A stretch of 64,000 nucleotides of DNA from Pseudomonas oryzihabitans. GTDB lineage: Bacteria; Pseudomonadota; Gammaproteobacteria; Pseudomonadales; Pseudomonadaceae. Positions 50,581 through 61,422 of this stretch are shown here, piece by piece. The translations under genes were made by a program, and so were the position numbers. The stretch's first letter is position 1, and every line of letters begins with the position of its first letter. The stretch spans positions 2,058,501 through 2,122,500 of the forward strand of contig NZ_CP102428.1 of assembly GCF_024652905.1 (NCBI RefSeq), written 5' to 3'. The notes below the pieces were generated by a model that was not told the DNA's origin, made no database searches, and saw only the letters and a program-made list of their open reading frames with translations.

Positions 50581-51342
50581 ATGAAGGTCGCCAAACGTCG
50601 CCAGGCCATCCTCGAACTGGTTCTGGCCGGTCACACCAATGTCGAAACCCTGTGCCGGCATCTGGAGGTGTCGGAAGCCACGGTCCGCCGCGACCTGACT
50701 GCCCTCGCGGAAGAGGGCCAGATCCTGCGCACCTACGGTGGGGCGACCCATATCGGCACCCGTGAGCCCGAGCCGTCGCTGGAGCAACGCAGCAACCAGT
50801 CCGGTCCGGAAAAGGCCCTGCTTGCCCGCGCCGCCCTCGCCCATATCAACGACCACGACACCCTGGTGCTGGACGGCGGCACCACCACCGCCGCCCTGGC
50901 CAAACTGCTCAACGAAAGACGCGGCCTGCACGTCATCACCAACAACCTGCTGGCGGTGCCGATGCTGCGCGATCTGCCGGAAGGCCACGTCACCCTGCTC
51001 GGCGGCGACCTCCGCCCCGGCAGCATGTCCACCTTCGGCCCGGCGGCCTTCACCATGCTCGAGCGGTTGTCGGCCGACAAGGTCTTCCTCAGCGCCGACG
51101 GCGTCGTCGCCGGCCGCGGCCTCTGTGAGGCCAGCACCGAGCAGGCCTATCTCAAGGAGCTGATGATCCAGCAAGCCGCGGAAGTCTTCGTCCTCGCCGA
51201 CTCGACCAAGCTCGGCCGTGATCGTCAGCAACACTGGACGCCGCTCAAAACGGACTGGACGCTAATTACCGATGCTACGGCGACCGACGTCCTGAACCCC
51301 TTCAGGCAGCAGGCACTGGTTCGGGTAGAGACCATTTCCTGA
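50581..51342 (+). CDS. DeoR/GlpR-family transcriptional regulator
   Basis: 253 aa. N-terminal DeoR HTH (VETLCRHLEVSEATVRRDL, about 20-38) and C-terminal sugar-phosphate-binding DeoRC domain (LVLDGGTTTAALA; LFADSTK-like VLADSTKLGR). It ends the operon and is the likely repressor acting on the palindromes at 40536-40584. Ligand probably a phosphorylated intermediate of the pathway. Confidence 0.92.
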   Translation: MKVAKRRQAILELVLAGHTNVETLCRHLEVSEATVRRDLTALAEEGQILRTYGGATHIGTREPEPSLEQRSNQSGPEKALLARAALAHINDHDTLVLDGGTTTAALAKLLNERRGLHVITNNLLAVPMLRDLPEGHVTLLGGDLRPGSMSTFGPAAFTMLERLSADKVFLSADGVVAGRGLCEASTEQAYLKELMIQQAAEVFVLADSTKLGRDRQQHWTPLKTDWTLITDATATDVLNPFRQQALVRVETIS

Positions 51343-51585
51343 CAGAGAGGGCAATGTCTATTCACATGGCAGACATCACCACAGAACGATTAGCCTACGC
51401 ATCGAAAAATTCGCGTGCCACTAGCTTCCCTCCCTAGATCAAGACCTGATAGGGCCTCGGCTACAGCGAAGTCATGTCCGGTGACTTGCACAACGACAAT
51501 GCCTCAAAGTTGCCGAATATCACTCCCATAGGCACTGATTATCTAGCTAGTAGTCATAACCCTTGCACACATACGAGGAGACCAC

Positions 51586-51837
51586 ATGGCTATCAATGCA
51601 GAACTCAAAGCTGAAATCTTGCGCCGCCTGTATCACTCGCATCCATCGGGCCTGGGTAGTGAAATTCTCGATAACCATCACGGCGAAGATGCCGTTATGG
51701 ACGTTCTTCAGGACCTGCAAGAGCATGGACTGATTCATAAGGGCAACGTCCACGTCGACGCTCAAGGCGATCGCTCTTTGGTGCTACCGATAAAGCTCAC
51801 CTCTGCTGGAGCAGATGCCGCTAAGAACGCTGAATGA
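51586..51837 (+). CDS. Small winged-helix-like hypothetical protein
   Basis: 83 aa (MAINAELKAEILRRLYHSHP). The pattern AVMDVLQDLQEHGLIHKGNVHV looks like the recognition helix and wing of a small winged-helix domain, but it is not a family I can name. GAGGAG precedes the ATG and a terminator follows, so it is a monocistronic gene. Confidence 0.7.
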   Translation: MAINAELKAEILRRLYHSHPSGLGSEILDNHHGEDAVMDVLQDLQEHGLIHKGNVHVDAQGDRSLVLPIKLTSAGADAAKNAE

Positions 51838-51841
51838 CATT

Positions 51842-51881
51842 AGGAGGCCCAGTACTAACGCTGGGCCTTCCTATTTTTATT
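51842..51881 (+). terminator. Rho-independent terminator
   Basis: AGGAGGCCCAG (51842-51852) pairs with CTGGGCCTTCCT (51861-51872) across an 8-nt loop and is followed by ATTTTTATT. It ends the small gene at 51586. Confidence 0.85.
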
Positions 51882-52203
51882 AGCTAGTCCAAAGCAGCGG
51901 CTGGCCCGGAAGCAGGTTGGATTATGCTTTAGGCTGTGGTCGAGGCGCGTATCCCGAAAAGGGCACTCAAAATCGAATAAGCTGCCACAGGCGATAGTGA
52001 GAACATCTGCGCAGGTAATGCCGAGCTCAACTGAGCTGGATGTCTCTATACGTCATTACCAATGAGCAGGCGGGGTGGAAGACTCAGTAAGGTAGGTATG
52101 CTTGTAACCAGCAATACCCTTGCAGCAACACGGTCAAAAGCTACCAGGAACCCTACCCAGCGAATCGCCAGCTGATTTTGATTCTATTTTGGCTTGGTTC
52201 CAG
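51882..52203. other. Intergenic stretch without recognised features
   Basis: About 320 bp between the terminator of the small gene and the tRNA-Pro terminator. No coding potential or clear structure seen. Confidence 0.4.
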
Positions 52204-52241
52204 AAACGAAAAAGGCCCAAGCCACTAAGTGCTTGAGCCTT
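52204..52241 (-). terminator. Terminator downstream of tRNA-Pro
   Basis: Stem 52212-52222 / 52231-52241 (AAGGCTCAAGC with GCTTGGGCCTT on the minus strand, one wobble) followed by TTTTTCGTTTC. Confidence 0.85.
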
Positions 52242-52251
52242 CTCGTTAATT

Positions 52252-52329
<78 letters not shown>

Positions 52330-52392
52330 CTGTGTTCCTCTAGGGAACGGCGTGCATCTTACTGCAACACTTTGATTAATGGAAGCTTTTTT

Positions 52393-52752
52393 TCACTTTT
52401 TCAGTACGACGAGGACTTCTTCGAGTTCGCTGATCATCTGGCGGATGAGCTGGTGGTACTGCGAACCCTCGTCGCGGGTCTCGTCGCCCTGGGTGAGACG
52501 CTGGCGCGCCCCGCCGATGGTGAAGCCTTCGTTGTACAGCAGCGAACGGATCTGGCGGATCATGAGCACGTCGTGGCGCTGGTAGTAGCGCCGGTTACCG
52601 CGGCGCTTCACCGGGTTCAGCTGGGGAAATTCCTGCTCCCAGTAGCGCAGCACGTGCGGTTTGACCAAGCAAAGGTCGCTCACCTCACCGATGGTGAAGT
52701 AGCGCTTGCCCGGTATGACCGGCAGTTCGTCGTTATGACTTGGTTCCAGCAT
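52393..52752 (-). CDS. MerR-family transcriptional regulator next to ihfA
   Basis: 119 aa. Mer[30 protein letters not shown] followed by [13 protein letters not shown], then a short coiled-coil tail. It overlaps ihfA by 20 nt. This pairing is common in gammaproteobacteria; its target is unknown. No cysteine cluster for metal sensing. Confidence 0.92.
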   Translation of the reverse strand: MLEPSHNDELPVIPGKRYFTIGEVSDLCLVKPHVLRYWEQEFPQLNPVKRRGNRRYYQRHDVLMIRQIRSLLYNEGFTIGGARQRLTQGDETRDEGSQYHQLIRQMISELEEVLVVLKK

Positions 52753-53035
52753 AGGCCTCGACCCTGGCTTTGAGTTTCTGCCCGGGGCGGAAGGTCACCA
52801 CACGGCGCGCCGTAATGGGTATCTCCTCCCCTGTCTTGGGATTGCGTCCGGGGCGCTGGCGCTTATCGCGCAGGTCAAAGTTGCCGAAACCAGACAACTT
52901 GACCTGCTCGTTGCTTTCGAGCGCATGACGAATTTCTTCGAAGAACAGTTCGACCAATTCCTTGGCTTCACGTTTGTTCAGACCGAGCTCTTCAAACAGA
53001 CGTTCGGCCATCTCAGCTTTCGTCAGGGCCCCCAT
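52733..53035 (-). CDS. ihfA: Integration host factor subunit alpha
   Basis: 100 aa. DNA-bending HU/IHF fold: [43 protein letters not shown] and the beta-arm [16 protein letters not shown]. Three nt after the pheT stop, as in E. coli. Confidence 0.97.
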   Translation of the reverse strand: MGALTKAEMAERLFEELGLNKREAKELVELFFEEIRHALESNEQVKLSGFGNFDLRDKRQRPGRNPKTGEEIPITARRVVTFRPGQKLKARVEAYAGTKS

Positions 53036-53038
53036 GCG

Positions 53039-55417
53039 CTATTTCCTTAACGTGGCGTTGAACCTTCTTTCCAGAGAAACGAGGATTTTCTGCGTCGTTT
53101 CGTTGACTTCTTCATCGGTTAATGTGCGCGATGGATGTTGCAAGGTCAAGCCGATGGCGACGCTTTTTCTATGTGGATCAATACCTTTGCCTTGGTAGAC
53201 GTCGAACAGACGCAGTTCCTTGAGGCCTTCTCCGGCGTTTCCGCGGATGTCGGCCAAGAGGTCGCCTGCGGCGACGGCTTCGTCCACCACCAGTGCCAGG
53301 TCACGCCGCACTTCCGGGAAGCGCGACAGCTCGCCAAAGCGCGGCAGGCTGCCGGTGGTCAGGGCATCCAGCGCAAGTTCGAAGAGGAACACCGGACGAT
53401 CCACGTCCAGCTCGCGCGCCACCTCCGGATGCAGGGCGCCCAGGTAGCCGACCGGCTGCCCTGCCCTTTCGATCAGTGCGGTCTGCCCCGGGTGCAACGC
53501 CGGATGCTCGCCCGCCACGAAGCGGAAGTCGCTGCCTGCGCCGGACTGAGCCAGCAGCGCCTCGACATCGGCCTTGACGTCGAAGAAGTCCACCGCCTCA
53601 CGCCCGGACGACCAGCTCTCCGGCAGACGCGAACCGCAGACGGCGCCAGCCAGGACGCTTTCCTGCACCAAGCCTTCCAGCTGACCGACGAATCTCAGCC
53701 CCGACTCGAACAGCCGGACGCGGTCCTGCTGACGGTTGAGGTTGTACTGCACGGCCTTGACCAGACCCGGCCACAGCGACGAGCGCATGGCCGCCATGTC
53801 GGTGGAGATGGGATTGGCCAGCATCACCGGCTGGGCCGCAGGGGCGAACAGCCGGAAGGTCTTTTCGTCGATGAAGCTGTAGGTGATGGCTTCCTGGTAA
53901 CCGCGGGCCACCAGCAGGCGACGCAATTGGCTCAGCTCGCCCTTGCTTTCAGACAGGGGTTGCGGCGCCAGACGGGCCTGGGGGAAACGGATCGGCAGCT
54001 GGTTGTAGCCGTACAGGCGCGCCAGTTCTTCGATCAGGTCCACTTCGATGCTGATGTCGAAACGGTGGCTGGGCACGCCTACCTGCCAGCGACCGGCTTC
54101 CAGGCGGGCTACGGCGAGACCCAGACCGCTGAGCAGACGCTCGACCTGTTCGTCATCAAGGGTAAGACCCAAGACGCGCTCGATGCGCTCGGCGCGCAGC
54201 AGGATCGGCTCGACCTGCGGCAGGTGCTCGGCACTGACCGCTTCGATCACCGGACCCGGTTCGCCGCCGACGATATCTAGCAGCAGACGAGTCGCCCGCT
54301 CCATGGCCTTGCGCGCCAGTTCGAAGTCCACGCCCCGCTCGAAGCGGTGGGAGGAATCGGTGTGCAGGCCATAGGAACGGGCCTTACCGGCAACGGCGAT
54401 GGTGTCGAAGAAGGCGCTTTCCAGGAACAGATCACGGGTACCGGCGGCGACACCGCTATGCTCGCCCCCCATGACGCCAGCGATGGCCAGGCCGCGTTCG
54501 TGGTCGGCGATCACCAGGGTGTCGTTGCGCAGTTCGATGTCCTGGCCATCCAGCAGCACCAGGCGCTCGCCGGCATCGGCCAGGCGCACGCGGATGCCGC
54601 CCTTGATCTGGTCCAGATCGAAGGCGTGCATGGGCTGACCCAGTTCGAGCATCACATAGTTGGTGACGTCGACGGCGGCGTCGATGCTGCGCACGCCGCT
54701 GCGACGCAGGCGCTCGACCATCCAGTCCGGCGTCGGACGGGACAGGTCGACGTTCTTGACCACGCGACCCAGGTAGCGCGGGCAGGCCTGGGGCGTCAGC
54801 ACCTCGACCGGACGGGTCTCCTCGTGCGTAGCCGCTACGGCCTCGACCTGCAGCGGCTCGACTTGGGCGTTGTACAGGGCACCCACTTCCCGCGCCAGAC
54901 CGGCGATGGACAGGCAGTCACCACGGTTGGGCGTCAGGTCGACGTCGATGATGGCGTCATCCAGCTGCAGGTAGCTGCGGATACTCTGGCCCACCGGCGC
55001 GCCGGCCGGCAGCTCCAGCAGGCCGCTGTTGTCGTCGCTAATCTGCAGTTCGCTGGCCGAGCAGAGCATGCCGTGAGATTCCACGCCGCGCAGCTTGGCC
55101 TTCTTGATGGTGAAGTCACCGGGCAGCGTGGCGCCGACGGTGGCGAAAGGCGCCTTGAGGCCCGCGCGCACATTGGGTGCGCCGCAGACCACCTGGAAGG
55201 ATTCCTGACCGTTGCTGACCTGGCAGACGTTGAGCTTGTCGGCATCGGGATGGCGCTCGACGGAGACGACCTCGCCGACGATGACGCCCTGGAAGCTGCC
55301 GGCCGCCGCTTCGACGCCGTCCACTTCCAGGCCGGCCATGGACAGCCGGGCAACCAGATCCTCGTGCGTAGCCGCAGGGTTCACCCAGCTACGCAGCCAT
55401 TGTTCACTGAATTTCAT
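53039..55417 (-). CDS. pheT: Phenylalanine--tRNA ligase beta subunit
   Basis: 792 aa. N-terminal tRNA-binding EMAP-like domain (about 40-150: GVIVGEVVSVERHPDADKLN), B3/B4 editing domain, B5 and a C-terminal anticodon-binding FDX domain (FPEVRRDLALVVDEAV). Forms the alpha2beta2 enzyme with PheS; 18 nt after pheS. Confidence 0.97.
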   Translation of the reverse strand: MKFSEQWLRSWVNPAATHEDLVARLSMAGLEVDGVEAAAGSFQGVIVGEVVSVERHPDADKLNVCQVSNGQESFQVVCGAPNVRAGLKAPFATVGATLPGDFTIKKAKLRGVESHGMLCSASELQISDDNSGLLELPAGAPVGQSIRSYLQLDDAIIDVDLTPNRGDCLSIAGLAREVGALYNAQVEPLQVEAVAATHEETRPVEVLTPQACPRYLGRVVKNVDLSRPTPDWMVERLRRSGVRSIDAAVDVTNYVMLELGQPMHAFDLDQIKGGIRVRLADAGERLVLLDGQDIELRNDTLVIADHERGLAIAGVMGGEHSGVAAGTRDLFLESAFFDTIAVAGKARSYGLHTDSSHRFERGVDFELARKAMERATRLLLDIVGGEPGPVIEAVSAEHLPQVEPILLRAERIERVLGLTLDDEQVERLLSGLGLAVARLEAGRWQVGVPSHRFDISIEVDLIEELARLYGYNQLPIRFPQARLAPQPLSESKGELSQLRRLLVARGYQEAITYSFIDEKTFRLFAPAAQPVMLANPISTDMAAMRSSLWPGLVKAVQYNLNRQQDRVRLFESGLRFVGQLEGLVQESVLAGAVCGSRLPESWSSGREAVDFFDVKADVEALLAQSGAGSDFRFVAGEHPALHPGQTALIERAGQPVGYLGALHPEVARELDVDRPVFLFELALDALTTGSLPRFGELSRFPEVRRDLALVVDEAVAAGDLLADIRGNAGEGLKELRLFDVYQGKGIDPHRKSVAIGLTLQHPSRTLTDEEVNETTQKILVSLERRFNATLRK

Positions 55418-55435
55418 AGGACTCCCGTCTGGCAG

Positions 55436-56437
<1,002 letters not shown>

Positions 56438-56452
56438 CTAGGGACTCCAGAT

Positions 56453-56490
56453 ACAAAATAGGGGAAGAGCTATGAGGCTCTTCCCCTATT
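56453..56490 (-). terminator. Terminator/attenuator between rplT and pheS
   Basis: Perfect 14-bp stem 56457-56470 / 56477-56490 (AATAGGGGAAGAGC with its complement, 6-nt loop) followed by TTTTGTAT-type U-rich end. It lies 20 nt before the pheS ATG inside a co-oriented operon. No Phe-rich leader peptide is seen in the 43 nt before it, unlike E. coli pheM. Confidence 0.75.
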
Positions 56491-56533
56491 GATAACGTTG
56501 CTTCGCGCCAGGGGCGCGAGATTGCCGGGGGGC

Positions 56534-56890
56534 TTAAGCCAGCGAAGCTTTAGCTTTCTCGACAATCGCAGCAAACGCCGCTTTTTCGTTCACGGCCAGA
56601 TCGGCCAGTACCTTACGGTCGATCTCGATGGCCGCTTTCTTCAGGCCGGCGATCAGACGGCTGTAGGACAGACCGTTGATACGAGCACCAGCGTTGATAC
56701 GAGCGATCCACAGAGCGCGGAACTGACGCTTCTTCTGACGGCGGTCACGGTAGGCGTATTGGCCTGCCTTGATTACCGCTTGCTTAGCGACGCGGAAGAC
56801 GCGCGAACGGGCACCGTAGTAGCCTTTGGCGAGCTTCAGGATTTTCTTGTGACGGCGACGAGCGATGACGCCACGCTTAACACGAGCCAT
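56534..56890 (-). CDS. rplT: 50S ribosomal protein L20
   Basis: 118 aa, [19 protein letters not shown] start, basic N-terminal extension typical of L20. Translational autoregulator of rpmI-rplT in E. coli. 30 nt after rpmI. Confidence 0.98.
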   Translation of the reverse strand: MARVKRGVIARRRHKKILKLAKGYYGARSRVFRVAKQAVIKAGQYAYRDRRQKKRQFRALWIARINAGARINGLSYSRLIAGLKKAAIEIDRKVLADLAVNEKAAFAAIVEKAKASLA

Positions 56891-56920
56891 GGGTAACTTC
56901 CTTTAAATTCTTGACCAGGA

Positions 56921-57115
56921 TTAACGAAGGCGCAGCATGCGCTCGACCTTTTGGACGTCGGATGCATGCATCAGCGACGTACCGCGCAGCTGACGCTTAC
57001 GCTTGGTGGTCATCTTGGTCAGAATGTGGCTCTTGAAAGCGTGCTTGTGCTTGATGCCACCAGCAGTTTTCACGAAGCGCTTCGCAGCGCCGCTTTTGGT
57101 TTTCATCTTTGGCAT
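56921..57115 (-). CDS. rpmI: 50S ribosomal protein L35
   Basis: 64 aa, [20 protein letters not shown], normal length. Lies between infC and rplT as in other proteobacteria. Confidence 0.98.
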   Translation of the reverse strand: MPKMKTKSGAAKRFVKTAGGIKHKHAFKSHILTKMTTKRKRQLRGTSLMHASDVQKVERMLRLR

Positions 57116-57176
57116 GTTCGGATACTCCGCATTGAGTGATTACGCATAACAGCAAGGCCTGCCAGTGCCCTGGTAG

Positions 57177-57725
57177 TTACTTTTTCTTCTTGGGGGCGAT
57201 GACCATGATGAGTTGGCGTCCTTCCATCTTAGGATGCTGCTCAACGGCGCCGTGTTCGACGAGGTCAGCTTCGACCCGCTTCAACAGCTCCATGCCCAGC
57301 TCCTGGTGGGCCATCTCCCGGCCGCGGAATCTCAACGAGACCTTGGCCTTGTCCCCCTCGGTTAGGAAGCGTACCAGGTTGCGTAGTTTTACCTGGTAAT
57401 CCCCTTCTTCCGTCCCTGGACGAAACTTGATTTCTTTGACCTGAGCCTGCTTCTGGTTCTTCTTCGCCGCCGCGACTTGCTTCTTCTTCTCGAAGACGTG
57501 CTTGCCGTAGTCCATGATCCGGCAGACCGGGGGTACGGCGTCGGCGGTGATTTCCACCAGATCCAGCTTGGCGTCTTCAGCAGCCTGCAGGGCCTCCTGG
57601 ATGGAGACGATGCCTACTTGCTGACCATCGGCGCCAATAAGGCGAACTTCCCGGGCGGTGATATTTTCGTTGATCGGTGCCCGGGGTGCGGCTCGCTTGT
57701 CTTGTCTCATGTCACGCTGCTTGAT
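57177..57725 (-). CDS. infC: Translation initiation factor IF-3 with AUC start
   Basis: 182 aa if started at ATC 57725 (reads as [15 protein letters not shown]). GGAG at 57737-57734 is 8 nt upstream, ideal spacing, while the first in-frame ATG (57710) has no such site. infC is known to use a rare AUU-type start so that IF-3 limits its own synthesis; AUC here fits this. Motifs [32 protein letters not shown] and FRGREMAH. The gene starts within a few nt of the thrS stop. Confidence 0.93.
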   Translation of the reverse strand: MKQRDMRQDKRAAPRAPINENITAREVRLIGADGQQVGIVSIQEALQAAEDAKLDLVEITADAVPPVCRIMDYGKHVFEKKKQVAAAKKNQKQAQVKEIKFRPGTEEGDYQVKLRNLVRFLTEGDKAKVSLRFRGREMAHQELGMELLKRVEADLVEHGAVEQHPKMEGRQLIMVIAPKKKK

Positions 57726-57730
57726 AGTGA

Positions 57731-59653
57731 TTACTCCGAATCTTGCCGGCCACGCCGGGAAACCGCTTGCGTGAGCAGCTCGCGGAAACGCTCGACGGGC
57801 ATGGAGCCCAGATCTACGCCTTCACGGGTACGCACGGCAACGGATCGTGTCTCAACCTCCCGGTCTCCAATAACCAGGAGATAGGGAACCTTGAGCAAAG
57901 TATGCTCGCGGATTTTAAAGCCGATCTTCTCGTTTCTCAAGTCGGCTTTGGCCCGGAAGCCCTCAGCGTTCAATTCGCCGACGACCTGCTGGGCGAAATC
58001 GGCCTGTTTGTCGGTGATATTGAGTACCACCGCCTGGGTCGGAGCGAGCCAGGCCGGGAACAGACCGGCATAGTGCTCGATGAGCATGCCGATGAAGCGC
58101 TCGAAGGAACCGAGGATGGCACGGTGCAGCATCACCGGGCGCTGACGACTGTTGTCCTCGGAGATGTAGCTGGCGTCGAGGCGCTCCGGCAGGTTGGGAT
58201 CGTACTGCAGGGTACCACACTGCCAGTTACGCCCCAGGCAGTCCTTGAGGGTGAATTCGATCTTGGGCCCGTAGAAGGCGCCCTCGCCCGGCTGGTATTC
58301 CCACTCCAGACCCGAGGCGTCCAGGGCATCGGCCAGCGCCTTCTCGGCGCGATCCCACAGCTCTTCGGAACCGACGCGCTTGGCCGGTCGGGTGGAGAGC
58401 TTCATGATCACGTCGGTGAAGCCGAAGTCGGCATAGACCTGCAGAGTCAGCTTGATGAAGTCGGCCGCTTCCTTCTCTACCTGCTCTTCGGTACAGAAGA
58501 TGTGGGCGTCGTCCTGGGTGAAGCCGCGTACGCGCATGATGCCGTGCAGGGCGCCGGACGGCTCGTTGCGGTGGCAGGCACCGAACTCGGCCAGGCGCAG
58601 CGGCAGGTCGCGGTAGGACTTCAGACCCTGGTTGAACACCTGCACGTGGCAGGGGCAGTTCATTGGCTTGACCGCGAAGTCACGGTTTTCCGACGCCGTG
58701 GTGAACATGTTCTCGGCGTAGTTGGACCAGTGACCCGAGCGCTCCCAGAGGATGCGATCGACCACCTGGGGCGTCTTGATCTCCTGGTAGCCGTGGTCGC
58801 GCTGGACCTTACGCATGTACTGCTCGAGCACCTGGTAGACGGTCCAGCCATTGGCGTGCCAGAACACCATGCCGGGCGCTTCTTCCTGCAGGTGGAAGAG
58901 ATCGAGCTGCTTGCCGATGCGGCGATGGTCGCGCTTCTCGGCTTCCTCGATGCGCTGGATGTAGGCCGCCAGCTGCTTCTTGTCCGCCCAGGCGGTGCCA
59001 TAGATACGCTGCAGCTGCTCGTTCTTGGCGTCGCCACGCCAGTAGGCGCCGGACAGCTTGGTCAGCTTGAACGCCTTGAGGAAGCGGGTGTTGGGCACGT
59101 GCGGGCCCCGGCACATGTCGACGTATTCCTCGTGGTAGTACAGGCCCATGGCCTGCTCCTCGGGCATGTCGTCGATCAGGCGCAACTTGTACTCCTCACC
59201 CCGGGCCTTGAACACCTCGATGACTTCGGCGCGCGGCGTCATCTTCTTGATGACGTCGTAGTCCTTGTCGATCAGCTCGCGCATCCGCGTCTCGATGGCC
59301 GAGAGGTCATCCAGGGTAAAGGGACGCTCGAAGGAGATGTCGTAGTAGAAGCCTTCGTCGATCACCGGGCCAATGACCATCTTGGCGGTCGGGAACAGCT
59401 GCTTGACCGCATGACCCACCAGGTGAGCGCAGGAGTGGCGGATGATCTCCAGACCGTCCCCGTCCTTGGCGGTGATGATCTGCAGGTTGGCATCCTGCTC
59501 GATGAGATCGCTGGCATCGCGCAGCTGGCCGTCGACGCGACCGGCAATGGTCGCCTTAGCAAGACCGGCACCAATGGACTGGGCGACTTCGGCTACGGTG
59601 ACGGGCTTGTCGAATGGACGTTGGCTACCGTCGGGGAGAGTAATGACAGGCAT
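57731..59653 (-). CDS. thrS: Threonine--tRNA ligase
   Basis: 640 aa, like E. coli (642). TGS domain (1-60), editing domain with HxxxH ([11 protein letters not shown]), catalytic class II core with zinc ligand Cys ([12 protein letters not shown]), and C-terminal anticodon domain. First gene of the thrS-infC-rpmI-rplT-pheST-ihfA operon. Confidence 0.97.
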   Translation of the reverse strand: MPVITLPDGSQRPFDKPVTVAEVAQSIGAGLAKATIAGRVDGQLRDASDLIEQDANLQIITAKDGDGLEIIRHSCAHLVGHAVKQLFPTAKMVIGPVIDEGFYYDISFERPFTLDDLSAIETRMRELIDKDYDVIKKMTPRAEVIEVFKARGEEYKLRLIDDMPEEQAMGLYYHEEYVDMCRGPHVPNTRFLKAFKLTKLSGAYWRGDAKNEQLQRIYGTAWADKKQLAAYIQRIEEAEKRDHRRIGKQLDLFHLQEEAPGMVFWHANGWTVYQVLEQYMRKVQRDHGYQEIKTPQVVDRILWERSGHWSNYAENMFTTASENRDFAVKPMNCPCHVQVFNQGLKSYRDLPLRLAEFGACHRNEPSGALHGIMRVRGFTQDDAHIFCTEEQVEKEAADFIKLTLQVYADFGFTDVIMKLSTRPAKRVGSEELWDRAEKALADALDASGLEWEYQPGEGAFYGPKIEFTLKDCLGRNWQCGTLQYDPNLPERLDASYISEDNSRQRPVMLHRAILGSFERFIGMLIEHYAGLFPAWLAPTQAVVLNITDKQADFAQQVVGELNAEGFRAKADLRNEKIGFKIREHTLLKVPYLLVIGDREVETRSVAVRTREGVDLGSMPVERFRELLTQAVSRRGRQDSE

Positions 59654-59859
59654 GGCGCCTCCTCAACTCAGTGGTGACCCATACCAAGGGCCACATGGTG
59701 GGATTGGCCAGTAAGCAGCCGCACCGCTGGAAATCCCGCCGCACAGTGGCAGGGCCGCAAGGCATTCCGGGCGACGCGAAAGGATCACTGGAAAGTTTGG
59801 GACGGAAATCCTTTCAGAAACTGAGACCTAGCGCAACCTCGCAAGGGACTGTCATCTAC

Positions 59860-60141
59860 CTAGCGCGCCGCATCGGGGTACTTCTTGAGGAACTGTTTCT
59901 GCATTTCCTGGCAGTTTTCCATCAGCGCCTGGCGATCGGCCGGCGAGGCGTCCGCGGCGTTGGCCCGCGCCAGGCACTGGTCGATGGCCTGCTGCTCGTT
60001 GGCGCGGCTGACCGGCGTCGCATTGTGGCGATAGACGTAGATGATGGAGCCGAAGACCACGACCGCGAACAGGATCGACAGCAGGATCAACCCCAGGCAA
60101 CCACCCTTGCCGATCTGCCGGCCTTCACCACCCTGCGTCAT
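59860..60141 (-). CDS. Small single-pass membrane protein of unknown function
   Basis: 93 aa (MTQGGEGRQIG start). GAGGAG is 6 nt before this ATG and only 3 nt before the preceding ATG, which decides the start. One membrane segment at about 14-37 (CLGLILLSILFAVVVFGSIIY). A soluble tail has two cysteines (IDQCLARANA, MENCQEMQ). Not recognised. Confidence 0.75.
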   Translation of the reverse strand: MTQGGEGRQIGKGGCLGLILLSILFAVVVFGSIIYVYRHNATPVSRANEQQAIDQCLARANAADASPADRQALMENCQEMQKQFLKKYPDAAR

Positions 60142-60547
60142 CATTCACTCCTCGTTGTAGCGGGCCCATACTCGCGCCTGGCGAGGCAGTGGAGCCCCAG
60201 GAAAAATCGTCCGCCAGTCTACGTGAAAACCTGGATCGCCACGACCGAGGCAAGCGGTCACACCCCTACCCGCCTGAGGGATCCGTATAAACCTCAGACG
60301 TCCAAAAGTTCTTCCAGGCGAAACATATTCACACGAGATTCAACCAAAGGCGTCCTTGGTTAACGCCCGACAAGATTACCCGCATTTAACAGTGCAAGAC
60401 CGTTCAGCGACTATTCAAGAAAAGCTCGGCTCCTATTAATCCAGTGTTAAGGGATCCGGCGGAGCATCGATTCCAGGCACTACAGAACAAGGTTCTGTTA
60501 CCTGAGCGATAACCCAACTTCAATTGCATATCCGCTGGAGGCAGCAC
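60142..60547. other. Intergenic region between divergent genes
   Basis: About 400 bp holding the promoters of the leftward small membrane protein and the rightward YfdX-family gene. No RNA gene or clear operator seen. Confidence 0.4.
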
Positions 60548-61255
60548 ATGAACGTCAAGAATAAACTGGCAAAGAGCCTGCTGGTCGTCGCCGTCGTAGC
60601 CGCCTGCTCGTCTGCGGCCTTCGCCGCCACCCAAGCCCCCTCGCCCAGCGAACTGGGCAATTTCCAGGCGCTGTCCACTCAAGGCCAAAGAGCCTTCACC
60701 GATATATCCACCGCACGCCTGGAACTCTTTCAAGGGCAAACGAAGAAAGCGGTAAGCCATGTCAAGGATGCGCAACAGGCACTCAAACTTGCACAGTCGG
60801 ATAATACGGCACTGGAAAAAGCCGCGAGTGAGTTGCAGGTCAAGGATAATCAGGGCAAGGCCGACACCAGCACGACCGTAACCTCCTGGCTACCGATTTG
60901 GGGTGACACTGTGGTGCAGGACAGTTATATGGCCAGCCCGCAAAAAGTGAAAGCAGTGGCGGACGCCAACAACAAGCTCAAACACGGCGACGCCAAGGGC
61001 GCCGCGGAAACCCTGCGTCTGGCCAACGTCGATATCGACACCGCCATCGCCCTGGCACCACTCAAGCAGACCATGACGGACGTCGATCAGGCGGTTAAGC
61101 AACTGGCCAGCGACAAGTTCTATGAAGCCAACCTGACGCTCAAGCAGGCTCAGGATGGCGTGCGCTACGCCTCGACGGCCCTGGACTTCACGGCGAACAA
61201 ACACGGGCTGCAGCCGGCGGGCTCCTTCACCGAGACCGTTACCCCGAGCAGCTGA
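60548..61255 (+). CDS. YfdX-family periplasmic protein
   Basis: 235 aa. Signal peptide MNVKNKLAKSLLVVAVVAACSSAAFA. The mature part has two similar helical halves (ISTARLELFQGQTKKAVSHV and LKHGDAKGAAETLRLANVDID), the YfdX pattern. GGAGG is 7 nt before the ATG. Role unknown; stress-linked in enterics. Confidence 0.85.
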   Translation: MNVKNKLAKSLLVVAVVAACSSAAFAATQAPSPSELGNFQALSTQGQRAFTDISTARLELFQGQTKKAVSHVKDAQQALKLAQSDNTALEKAASELQVKDNQGKADTSTTVTSWLPIWGDTVVQDSYMASPQKVKAVADANNKLKHGDAKGAAETLRLANVDIDTAIALAPLKQTMTDVDQAVKQLASDKFYEANLTLKQAQDGVRYASTALDFTANKHGLQPAGSFTETVTPSS

Positions 61256-61270
61256 TGGCTTGGGGCGGAC

Positions 61271-61298
61271 AACAGGGCGATCGCGAGATCGCCCTGTT
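61271..61298. terminator. Perfect hairpin after the YfdX gene
   Basis: 12-bp stem 61271-61282 / 61287-61298 with GCGA loop, 15 bp after the stop. No T-tract follows on either strand, so it may be an mRNA-stabilising hairpin rather than a classical terminator. Confidence 0.55.
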
Positions 61299-61340
61299 CG
61301 AACCCAGCACGCCTGGCTGACCAAAGGCTACCGAGCAGGT

Positions 61341-61422
61341 AAACGAAAACTGGATCGCCCTTCTTACCCACCAGCCGTGCGGGTTTTGTCAGGCAAGATA
61401 GGATTCAAGCCAATACCCCTTC
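61341..61422 (-). repeat. Decayed copy of tRNA-Val 3' end and its terminator flank
   Basis: From AAACGAAAA through GGATCGCCCTTCTT, GTGCGGGTTTTGT and GGATTC-AAGCCAA it aligns with 63250-63345, the terminator and 3' end of tRNA-Val(GAC), with several deletions. The 5' half of the tRNA is absent. It looks like an att remnant of an element once inserted at this tRNA. Confidence 0.6.

Noticed and set aside
53135..54280. Long plus-strand frames over pheT and pheS
   Set aside because: Shadows of well-supported synthetase genes; no ribosome sites or domains.
57743..59677. 644-codon plus-strand open frame over thrS
   Set aside because: Antisense shadow of thrS.
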